NCBI RefSeq assembly: GCF_015354345.1
Contig: NZ_JADKYS010000003.1
Span: 92,856 to 156,855, forward strand
Reading direction: 5' to 3'
From: Methylophilus sp. 14
GTDB taxonomy: Bacteria > Pseudomonadota > Gammaproteobacteria > Burkholderiales > Methylophilaceae
Length of the DNA: 64,000 bases
Positions 29,484 through 36,932 of this stretch are shown one piece after another (position 1 is the stretch's first letter; every line of letters begins with the position of its first letter). Under the pieces are notes generated by a model, which was not told the origin of the DNA, ran no database searches, and saw only the letters and a program-made list of their open reading frames with translations. Both the position numbers and the translations under genes were made by a program.

Positions 29484-30953
29484 ATGACACAAGCTAGACA
29501 AGCAGGTGTGCTGCTGCATATCACCTCGTTACCTGAAGGCAACCTTGGCCCGGATGCTTATCGTTTCGTCGATAAACTGGTGGAAATGGGCGTCAGCATC
29601 TGGCAAACCTTGCCAGTCAACCAGCCACATGGAGACCAGTCTCCTTACCAAAGCGTGTCGGCACATGCAGGTCATACTGGCATGATCAGCCCCAGGCAAT
29701 TGCTGCAAGAGGGCTGGTGCCAGCCTGATGAAGTTGATCTGCCATTGCCGTCGTTAATGGCCAAAATCATGTCACGTGTGCAGTCTGGCAGCAACGCATC
29801 TAAAACCGATGGCCGCAGTTTTAGCTGGCCAGGCTTCGCCCGGTTTTGCCAGACACAGCATTACTGGTTAGAAGATTTTGCCTTGTTTTTAAGTTTGCGC
29901 GAGCAGCATAATCAGCAAAGCTGGCAGCAATGGCCGGAGGCGTATCGGTTACATGATGTGCTGGCTTTGCAGGCCTTTACCGCTGCGCACCAGGAACAGC
30001 TGACATTGATTAAATTCACCCAATACGTGTTTTTTCAGCAATGGGCGCAACTTAAATCCTATGCCAACCAGCGTGGCATCAAGCTGTTTGGCGATATCCC
30101 GATTTTTGTTGCTTACGATAGTGTAGATGTGTGGGCGCATCCCGAGTGGTTTAAGCTGGATGCTGAGCTCAATATGACCGTCGTGGCCGGGGTGCCGCCC
30201 GATTATTTCTCTGAAACCGGCCAGCGCTGGGGCAACCCGCACTATGACTGGCAGGTGATGCAAGAGGATGGTTTTGCCTGGTGGCTGGGGCGGATTGATA
30301 CCCAGGCGCAATTGTTTGATGTATTGCGTATCGACCATTTCCGCGGTTTACAGGCCGCCTGGGAGATTCCGGCACTCGAACCCACTGCCATCAACGGCAC
30401 TTGGCAGGAAGCCCCTGGGCATGCCTTGCTGCAAGCGATGACCGAGACATTTCCACACCTGAGCCTGGTGGCTGAAGATTTGGGCATCATCACGGATGAA
30501 GTCGATGCCTTACGCCATGCATTTGATTTACCCGGCATGAAAATCCTGCAATTCGCGTTTGGGGGCGGTGAGGATAATCCTTATTTGCCTGAAAATATTG
30601 AAGAAAACAGTGTCGCTTATACCGGCACCCACGATAACGACACCACGCTAGGCTGGTATCAAAGCGCGCCAGAGCATGTGCGCAACCATGTGCAGCATTA
30701 TTTAAACCAGCATTCTGATCATGCATCGGCAGACATGCCTATGGCATTGATGCAACTCACTTTTCATAGCGTTGCCAGCCTGGCGATTGTGCCCATGCAG
30801 GATATTCTGGCACTAGACAGCCAGTCGCGCATGAACACCCCCGGCACCATAGAAGGCAATTGGGCCTGGCGCATGCAATGGGCACAGTTAAGCGATGATA
30901 AACTGCAGTCTTTCAGACAATTAGTAGAAGAAAGTGATCGCGTGCATGCCTGA
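29484..30953 (+). CDS. malQ: 4-alpha-glucanotransferase (amylomaltase)
   Basis: Transfers maltodextrin segments between chains in glycogen metabolism (GH77). From ATG 29484 it has 489 residues with the catalytic Asp in LRIDHFRG, Glu in VAEDLGIIT and the transition-state Asp in GTHDNDTT. An earlier in-frame start at 29406 would overlap the GH57 gene by 50 bp and add residues unlike the family, so it is rejected. It overlaps the glucokinase start by 8 bp, suggesting coupled translation. Confidence 0.93.
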   Translation: MTQARQAGVLLHITSLPEGNLGPDAYRFVDKLVEMGVSIWQTLPVNQPHGDQSPYQSVSAHAGHTGMISPRQLLQEGWCQPDEVDLPLPSLMAKIMSRVQSGSNASKTDGRSFSWPGFARFCQTQHYWLEDFALFLSLREQHNQQSWQQWPEAYRLHDVLALQAFTAAHQEQLTLIKFTQYVFFQQWAQLKSYANQRGIKLFGDIPIFVAYDSVDVWAHPEWFKLDAELNMTVVAGVPPDYFSETGQRWGNPHYDWQVMQEDGFAWWLGRIDTQAQLFDVLRIDHFRGLQAAWEIPALEPTAINGTWQEAPGHALLQAMTETFPHLSLVAEDLGIITDEVDALRHAFDLPGMKILQFAFGGGEDNPYLPENIEENSVAYTGTHDNDTTLGWYQSAPEHVRNHVQHYLNQHSDHASADMPMALMQLTFHSVASLAIVPMQDILALDSQSRMNTPGTIEGNWAWRMQWAQLSDDKLQSFRQLVEESDRVHA

Positions 30954-31875
30954 AGCAAGTGCTGTGTACCGTTTGGGGTTGGATGTCGGCGGGACGAATT
31001 TACGTCTGGGTGTGTTTTCTGATCTGGCGCTGGTTGAAGAGACGCGTTTTCAGGCCAATTATTCTGCCATTTGCAAACAATATCCGCCTACACAAGCCTG
31101 GCAAACCATTTTGCAGGTAACGGCAGAGGCTATTCAGCCTTTACTAGATAAATATACTGGTATTGCCGCCATAGGGATTGGTTTCCCCGGATTTATTGAC
31201 CCCAACACAGGCGTGCTGGCGCAATCGCCTAATTTGCCTGGGCTGAGAGAGGTGAATCTTGGCCACGATCTTTCGGGCTTGCTGGGCGTGAACGTACGGG
31301 TTGAAAACGACGCTAACGCCGCCGCTTATGGTGAGTATTGTCAACTAGGCCAGCCAGCCGGTGGTTTACTCTATGTCGGTTTGGGCACTGGCGTCGGTGC
31401 CGGGCTGGTGGTGAACGGTCAAGTGTGGGCCGGACACCATGGTTACGCCTTGGAGGCGGGCCATATTATCGTCGTCCCAGAAGGCCGCTTATGCGGCTGT
31501 GGCAATCATGGTTGCGTTGAGCAATATGCGTCTGCCACGGGCATCAGTCAGGCCTATGCGGATCTGACCGGGCAAACACGCACAGCGCGTGACATCGCTC
31601 AGGCTGCGGATAGTGGCGATATTGATGCACAGACTGTTTATGCCGATGCTGGCAGTAAACTGGCACAAATGTTGGCCAGTGTGCTTAAAGTGGTGGACGT
31701 AGAAAATGTGCTGATTGGCGGCGGTGTGGCGGCAGCTTGGTCATTGATGTCAGCGGCGTTTCATCAGCGGCTGGAGCACGACTTGATTCCGGTGTTGCGC
31801 GGTAAAATCAAGGTGCATATCACCCGTTCTGGTGATGTGGCTGGCATGCTGGGTGCCGCCTTGTTGGCCGCTTAG
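30946..31875 (+). CDS. glk: ROK-family glucokinase
   Basis: Phosphorylates glucose, here probably glucose released from glycogen or maltodextrin by the neighbouring enzymes. The 309-residue protein has the ATP-binding GLDVGGTNLRLG motif, the catalytic Asp in ENDANAAAYGE, and the zinc motif CGCGNHGCVEQY diagnostic of the ROK family. ATG 30946 is chosen; an in-frame GTG at 30934 would overlap malQ more. Its stop overlaps the queG stop on the opposite strand (TTAG at 31872-31875). Confidence 0.9.
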   Translation: MPEASAVYRLGLDVGGTNLRLGVFSDLALVEETRFQANYSAICKQYPPTQAWQTILQVTAEAIQPLLDKYTGIAAIGIGFPGFIDPNTGVLAQSPNLPGLREVNLGHDLSGLLGVNVRVENDANAAAYGEYCQLGQPAGGLLYVGLGTGVGAGLVVNGQVWAGHHGYALEAGHIIVVPEGRLCGCGNHGCVEQYASATGISQAYADLTGQTRTARDIAQAADSGDIDAQTVYADAGSKLAQMLASVLKVVDVENVLIGGGVAAAWSLMSAAFHQRLEHDLIPVLRGKIKVHITRSGDVAGMLGAALLAA

Positions 31876-32972
31876 GCCGCTTTGTGCACATGTTGCGCCA
31901 GTGCCCAGGCAACATGCTCGCGTACCAGCTCGTGACTATCATGTTGCCGTGCCTCTAAGGCGGCAATCACGGTTGTGGAGCTAGGGGCATTACCTAGCCC
32001 AACAGCAACATTACGTAACCATTGGGTATAGCCTATGCGGTAAATCGCACTCCCGGCCATGCGCTCTTGAAATTCAGCCTCTGTCCAGGCAAAACAATCC
32101 ACAAGGTCATTACTATCCAGTCCGTTGCGCACGGCAAAATCACTTTCCTGGCTGTTGACGGCAAACTTGTTCCACGGGCAAATCAGCTGGCAATCGTCAC
32201 AGCCATACACACGGTTGCCTATCAGTGGCCGTAACTCCAGTGGGATGCTGCCTTTGTGTTCAATGGTCAGGTATGAAATACAACGTCTGGCATCCAGCTC
32301 ATAAGGCGCGACAATGGCGCGGGTAGGACAAATGTCGATGCAGGCTGAGCAACTGCCACAATGTGCAGTGGTAGGTGGGTCTATAGGTAACGGCAGGTTG
32401 GTATAAATCTCGCCGAGGAAAAACCATGAGCCCTGCTGGCGATTCAGCAGCAGGGTATGCTTGCCACGCCAACCCACGCCTGCCTTGGTCGCCAGGGCGA
32501 CCTCCAGCACTGGCGCGCTGTCGGCAAACACGCGGTATTCAAAACTGCCATAGGTGTCGGTGATACGCGTACATAGTTGCTGTAACTTTTGCCGCATCAC
32601 CTTGTGGTAATCGCGTCCCATGGCATAGCGGGCCACATAGGCTTTGTCCGGGCTTTCCAGTATCTGCCAGCCATCGGCAGCTTCTTCAGGCAGGTAATTC
32701 AGGTTGACCGAGATCACGCGCAGCGTCCCAGGCACCAATTCTGCCGGTCGGCTTCGCTTGGTGCCATGTTTTGCCATATAATCCATGTCGCCATGGTATT
32801 GTTTGGCAAGCCAGTTTAAAAACTCCGGTTCAGCGGCAGAGAGGTCGGTATCTGTGATGCCGATATTGCCAAACCCCAGTTCTCGCGCCCAGCCTTTGAT
32901 GGTCGCAGCCATGTGTGCGGCGGCTTGGTCATCAGGCAACTGAATGGGGGCGGGATGTGATTGATGTGACAT
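31872..32972 (-). CDS. queG: epoxyqueuosine reductase QueG
   Basis: Performs the last step of queuosine synthesis in tRNA, reducing epoxyqueuosine with cobalamin and two 4Fe-4S clusters. The 366-residue protein carries the clusters in CGSCSACIDICPTRA and CDDCQLICPWN, and the N-terminal GFGNIGITDTDLS and YHGDMDYM blocks. A C-terminal HEAT-like segment ends the protein. Its start codon overlaps the tsaE start head to head; an alternative start 20 codons in (Met21) would remove the overlap. Confidence 0.95.
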   Translation of the reverse strand: MSHQSHPAPIQLPDDQAAAHMAATIKGWARELGFGNIGITDTDLSAAEPEFLNWLAKQYHGDMDYMAKHGTKRSRPAELVPGTLRVISVNLNYLPEEAADGWQILESPDKAYVARYAMGRDYHKVMRQKLQQLCTRITDTYGSFEYRVFADSAPVLEVALATKAGVGWRGKHTLLLNRQQGSWFFLGEIYTNLPLPIDPPTTAHCGSCSACIDICPTRAIVAPYELDARRCISYLTIEHKGSIPLELRPLIGNRVYGCDDCQLICPWNKFAVNSQESDFAVRNGLDSNDLVDCFAWTEAEFQERMAGSAIYRIGYTQWLRNVAVGLGNAPSSTTVIAALEARQHDSHELVREHVAWALAQHVHKAA

Positions 32973-33429
32973 GACAGAAACGTATTCTACACAGATTTTA
33001 AAAGACGAAGCAGCGACTGTGCATGCCGCAGAAGTGTTGGCGACGCAATTGAGACCGGGGCAGGTGATTTACCTGCATGGTGATTTGGGCGCGGGCAAAA
33101 CCACCTTGATACGCGGCATTTTGCACGCGCTAGGCCATGTCGGCAAGGTCAAAAGCCCGACCTATACTATTGTTGAGCCATACAATCTGGCTATCGCTTC
33201 ATGTTACCATTTTGACCTGTATCGCTTTCAGGACCCCGAAGAGTGGGAAGCCGCCGGATTCAGGGACTATTTCAATGCCAGCAGTATTTGCCTGGTGGAG
33301 TGGCCGGAACGCGCCGAGCAGGTGCTGCCGCAAGCCGATATAGAAATTCGATTTGATATTTTGCCGCACGGACGCGTGCTGCATATCACCAGTCAGCACG
33401 CGCTGGCGTTGGAAGGACTATGCCAGTAA
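32971..33429 (+). CDS. tsaE: tRNA threonylcarbamoyladenosine biosynthesis ATPase TsaE
   Basis: Essential P-loop ATPase of the TsaBDE complex that makes t6A37 in ANN-decoding tRNAs. The 152-residue protein has Walker A GDLGAGKTTL (Lys43), the VKSPTYTIVEPY switch region and the Walker-B/W-region YHFDLYRFQDPEEWE. The ATG at 32971 agrees with the start of known homologues. The gene overlaps amiC by 10 bp, a frequent tsaE-amiC pairing. Confidence 0.95.
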   Translation: MTETYSTQILKDEAATVHAAEVLATQLRPGQVIYLHGDLGAGKTTLIRGILHALGHVGKVKSPTYTIVEPYNLAIASCYHFDLYRFQDPEEWEAAGFRDYFNASSICLVEWPERAEQVLPQADIEIRFDILPHGRVLHITSQHALALEGLCQ

Positions 33430-34754
33430 TCCGCAATACTTTACCCTTATGGCTGCTCACAGCCTTGCTCTCAGTCGTTAGCAGTGTGGTGCAAGCTGCC
33501 GAAGTGATTCTGGCTAATCTGCAACAACATGGCAGCCAGGTGCAGGTTGAGTTGCTGTTAGACCAGCAGGTGAAATACCGTGTATTCACGCTAGATAACC
33601 CGTTCCGCGTGGTGATTGATATGGATGCGGTGGCGATTAGCCCGACGCTTAAAGCCTTGCCATTTCAACTCGATGCGCAACATCCTTACCTGTCCAAAAT
33701 CCGCATCGCACCCTTTACTGAACATACCACGCGTTTGGTATTCGATATCAAGTCAGACATCAAACCGCTGGTGACTGATATGAATGCAGGGAGCTCGCAA
33801 CAGCGCCTGGCAATCAGCATTGCGCCCGCCACCGCCACCGCTACCTCAACCAACAGTGCAGAGCCTGCTGTCGCGACGCCGGTATTAACGCCATCCAAGC
33901 AATTGCAGGACGTCCCGCCAGCCAATAGTGATGACAAACCAGCCGAACCGGCAACACCGCCAGCGACCATCAAAGAGCCTGCCAGTGAAGCACCTGCGGC
34001 AAATACGGATAAGCCGACCGTCGCCGATAAACCGAAACAAGCCAAGCCCGGCCAAAAACTGATTACCATTGCTGTCGATGCCGGTCACGGTGGTGAAGAC
34101 CCGGGTGCAAGAGGCGCCAACGGTAGCCATGAGAAAAATATCACGTTGGCGATTGCGCGTAAGCTTAAGCAACAGATTGACGCCGAAGATAATATGCAAG
34201 CCATCCTGATTCGTGACGGTGACTATTTCGTACCACTAGGCGATCGCGTCAAAAAAGCCCGTGCCGCCAAAGCCGACCTGTTTATTTCTATCCACGCCGA
34301 TTCGTTTGTGAATAGCACCGCCAAAGGCTCCTCAGTGTTTGCGCTCTCCGAACGCGGCGCCACCAGTGCTGGCGCGCGCTACCTGGCGAAAAAGGAAAAC
34401 GCGGTGGACTTGATCGGTGGTGTATCACTGGATACGCGCGATATGGATTTGGCGCGCACGCTGCTCGACTTATCGCAAACCGCAACCATCCATGACAGTA
34501 TCCGCATGGGTAAGGCAGTGTTGGGACGTATTGCCAAAATCAATACCCTGCATTCCAAATACGTCGAACAGGCGGCGTTCGCGGTACTCAAATCGCCGGA
34601 TATTCCATCGATTTTGGTGGAGACTGCGTTTATCAGTAATCCGGATGAAGAAGCTAGGTTGAATGATGACGGTTATCAGGATAAGTTGGTGAATGCAATT
34701 TTGACGGGCGTGAAGTCGTATGTGGCGACGAATCCTTCGTTTGCTAAGAAATAA
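33420..34754 (+). CDS. amiC: N-acetylmuramoyl-L-alanine amidase (AmiC-like)
   Basis: Periplasmic zinc amidase that splits septal peptidoglycan at division. The 444-residue precursor has a signal peptide (about 1-26), an AMIN domain (about 28-130), a Pro/Ala/Thr/Lys linker (about 135-208) and an Amidase_3 domain. The zinc site is visible as His223 in DAGHGG, a Glu in GSHEKN, and His in SIHADSF, with the catalytic Glu in LVETAFIS. Ribosome site ggaagg. No LysM domain follows, so septal targeting would rely on AMIN. Confidence 0.94.
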   Translation: MPVIRNTLPLWLLTALLSVVSSVVQAAEVILANLQQHGSQVQVELLLDQQVKYRVFTLDNPFRVVIDMDAVAISPTLKALPFQLDAQHPYLSKIRIAPFTEHTTRLVFDIKSDIKPLVTDMNAGSSQQRLAISIAPATATATSTNSAEPAVATPVLTPSKQLQDVPPANSDDKPAEPATPPATIKEPASEAPAANTDKPTVADKPKQAKPGQKLITIAVDAGHGGEDPGARGANGSHEKNITLAIARKLKQQIDAEDNMQAILIRDGDYFVPLGDRVKKARAAKADLFISIHADSFVNSTAKGSSVFALSERGATSAGARYLAKKENAVDLIGGVSLDTRDMDLARTLLDLSQTATIHDSIRMGKAVLGRIAKINTLHSKYVEQAAFAVLKSPDIPSILVETAFISNPDEEARLNDDGYQDKLVNAILTGVKSYVATNPSFAKK

Positions 34755-34803
34755 GTTGTAGGGATCGTTTGGAAAGGTAATTCGATTATTGATAGAGTGT
34801 TTT

Positions 34804-35340
34804 TCGCCCTTACGGCGAGTTACTTTTCTTTGCTTGCACAAAGAATAAGTAACCAAAAGAAATGCACCCCAGCTTCCGCTTTTTCCCTGCGTTGCTCGTC
34901 AAAATAAGCGGTCACGAAACTCAACCTGGTAGCTCACACATAACGTGAGCTACTGCGGGATTCGAACAGTCGCTCCCTTCTTCCTTATTTTGTTTCCGCT
35001 ACTCGGCGCGGCAGATGGGGACCCCGAACACCTACTGAGCGCAACGGTTTGTGATTTTAAGAAGTGATTTTTTTAAACCGTCCCAATTTAGGAAGTGCCA
35101 GTTTGGCGAGAATAATCCCATTCCATCACGCTGAGTAGCGGAAACAAAATAAGAGTAGAGGGAGCGACTGTGTGAGTTCCGCGGCAGCTTGCGAAGTGTG
35201 CAAGCTGCTAGGGCGAGTTTCGTGACCGGCTTATTTTGTTGAGCAACGCAAGGGAGCCGTCAGGCCGTGATGGCTGGGTGTCGTCCTCTTTGGTTACTTT
35301 CTGGGGGACAAGCACCAGAAAGTGACTCGCCTAGAGGCGA
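34804..35340. repeat. non-coding structured inverted-repeat element
   Basis: The 620-bp gap between amiC and the helicase gene holds two related arms of about 205-212 bp in opposite orientation (34804-35008 and 35129-35340) with a 120-bp centre. Each arm has, from outside in, a TCGCC/GGCGA hairpin, a long hairpin built on TTACTT and AAGTAA, a conserved gcgttgctc and tcacgaaactc stretch, a 9-bp hairpin with a 7-nt loop, cagtcgctccct, and ttattttgtttccgctact. The 9-bp hairpins (34929-34953 and 35184-35208) differ by three compensatory base-pair changes. No convincing gene lies inside. It resembles a dispersed non-coding repeat or MITE-like unit (inference). Confidence 0.8.
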
Positions 35341-35373
35341 AATAAATGGTTCGAGCTAATAATAAACGCATAT

Positions 35374-36906
35374 TTAGCGATACTGAGCCAATTCAGCTTC
35401 TCTCTGCGTCTTCCCATACCCCGCCTGCACCCTCAATGCCCGGCTAATATAAGCATTGAGCCTTTTCCTCGAATCATCAATCAATGCACTATCCAAAAAA
35501 ATTTGCGGATATTGATACGACAACCAGCTATATAAACTCAAATGCTGGCAAATCAGCTCCGCCTGCTCCAGGTATTGCGCCTGCTGCCCATTAAGCCAGT
35601 CCGGCATCTTCGGTAACGCCCGTGGTTGTTGTGTAGCAACGGCTTCTACACATTGCACAAAATAATCCCGCGCTGTTGGCACTTGAATCGCCAGTGGCGC
35701 GCACATCAGGCGGTATTTGTCGCGCATGCTGAGTTTGGGTGCGACGTCGTCTATGAGTAAGGCCTGTTGGTGTTGCAGTGGCGTGATTTGCCATTGCAGG
35801 CTGCTTGCGCCAGGTTGCCGTTGATATTGCGTTTGTAAATACTCCACACATTCGGCCAGTCGCCAGGTCGGTATTTTCTGGCTCAAGGCTTCAATATCGC
35901 CGCCGCCAATGGCTATCGGCAGTGCGAATAGCGGTGCAGTATCGTCCACTTGCAACATGGCTTGCAAATGCCATTGCTCGTCATCTTCTAGCACGGTGAC
36001 ATAGCCGGTGTCGTATAAGCCATGCCGCCCGGCGCGGCCTGCAATCTGGCGCATTTCGGTGGCATTGAGCGGACGCGGGGCGATGCCATCAAACTTATGG
36101 ATATTGGCAAAAATAACCCGCCGTATTGGCAGATTGAGCCCCATGCCAATGGCATCCGTTGCGACTAATATTTGTGCCTCGCCGCCAGCAAAGCGAGCGG
36201 ATTCACCACGCCGGACTTCAGGTGACAGCGCACCGTAAATAGTGGCCACACTCAAGCCCCATTGACGAATACGTGCCGCTAAGGTGAGTACATCTTTGCG
36301 GCTAAAGGCAATAATCGCATCGCCCGGCTGCAAGGCTTTATGTAATTTAGCTGCGTGGTAGCGGGCGCCGCAAATGCTGTGGTCTTCAATCAGCAGTGGC
36401 GTCATACGTTGCAGGTGGGTGAGGGTGTAAGGCTCGCCCAGCACATCCAGCACGCGGGTGCAGCTGGCAGTTACGCTGTTGGCGCCGCAGATAAACACTT
36501 GTTTGGCGGGCACGCCAATCAGGGCAGCCGTCCAGGCGCTGCCACGGTCGGGGTCCATCAGCATCTGAATTTCATCAATCACGGCAATCTCTACCGCCAT
36601 GTCTGGCCGTAACATTTCAATGGTAGAGGCTGTGTGCTTGGCGCCTGGCACCATCACGCGTTCTTCGCCGGTGACCAAGTTACACGGCACACCTGCCTGC
36701 ATTAATCGGTCACGCACTTCCATCGCCAGTAAACGCAATGGCGCCAGGTAGACGCCAGATTCAGCCTGGCGCAGGGTTTCCAGTGCCTGGTACGTTTTGC
36801 CGGAGTTGGTGGGGCCGACGTAGAAGTGGAGTTGGCGTTGCATCTGGCGCGCAAGGTTAAAGCGCGACAAATAATCCTGGAATGCGGCGAGAGACATAGC
36901 AGCCAT
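35374..36906 (-). CDS. Suv3-like DEAD/DExH RNA helicase
   Basis: An NTP-dependent helicase of the Suv3 family, usually linked to RNA unwinding and degradation. From Met at 36906 it has 510 residues, with motif I GPTNSGKTYQAL, motif II DEIQML and the RecA-like motif VI region QIAGRAGRHG. The C-terminal part (about 330-510) is less conserved. A longer reading starting at 36969 would run into mutL and is disfavoured; Met at 36897 is an equally good start. It is divergent from mutL with 26 bp between the start codons. Confidence 0.85.
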   Translation of the reverse strand: MAAMSLAAFQDYLSRFNLARQMQRQLHFYVGPTNSGKTYQALETLRQAESGVYLAPLRLLAMEVRDRLMQAGVPCNLVTGEERVMVPGAKHTASTIEMLRPDMAVEIAVIDEIQMLMDPDRGSAWTAALIGVPAKQVFICGANSVTASCTRVLDVLGEPYTLTHLQRMTPLLIEDHSICGARYHAAKLHKALQPGDAIIAFSRKDVLTLAARIRQWGLSVATIYGALSPEVRRGESARFAGGEAQILVATDAIGMGLNLPIRRVIFANIHKFDGIAPRPLNATEMRQIAGRAGRHGLYDTGYVTVLEDDEQWHLQAMLQVDDTAPLFALPIAIGGGDIEALSQKIPTWRLAECVEYLQTQYQRQPGASSLQWQITPLQHQQALLIDDVAPKLSMRDKYRLMCAPLAIQVPTARDYFVQCVEAVATQQPRALPKMPDWLNGQQAQYLEQAELICQHLSLYSWLSYQYPQIFLDSALIDDSRKRLNAYISRALRVQAGYGKTQREAELAQYR

Positions 36907-36920
36907 TCTAGCAAAACAGG

Positions 36921-36926
36921 TAAAAT
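36921..36926 (+). promoter_or_regulatory. -10 box for mutL, placed for a leaderless transcript
   Basis: TAAAAT ends exactly 6 nt before ATG 36933. The 26-bp gap to the divergent helicase start leaves no room for a separate leader. No -35 match is visible. Confidence 0.5.
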
Positions 36927-36932
36927 GACGTG

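Noticed and set aside
34755-35373. An insertion sequence or broken gene in the amiC-helicase gap
   Set aside because: No frame of useful length has transposase motifs, and the two arms are long, internally structured and diverged, unlike short terminal inverted repeats of an IS.
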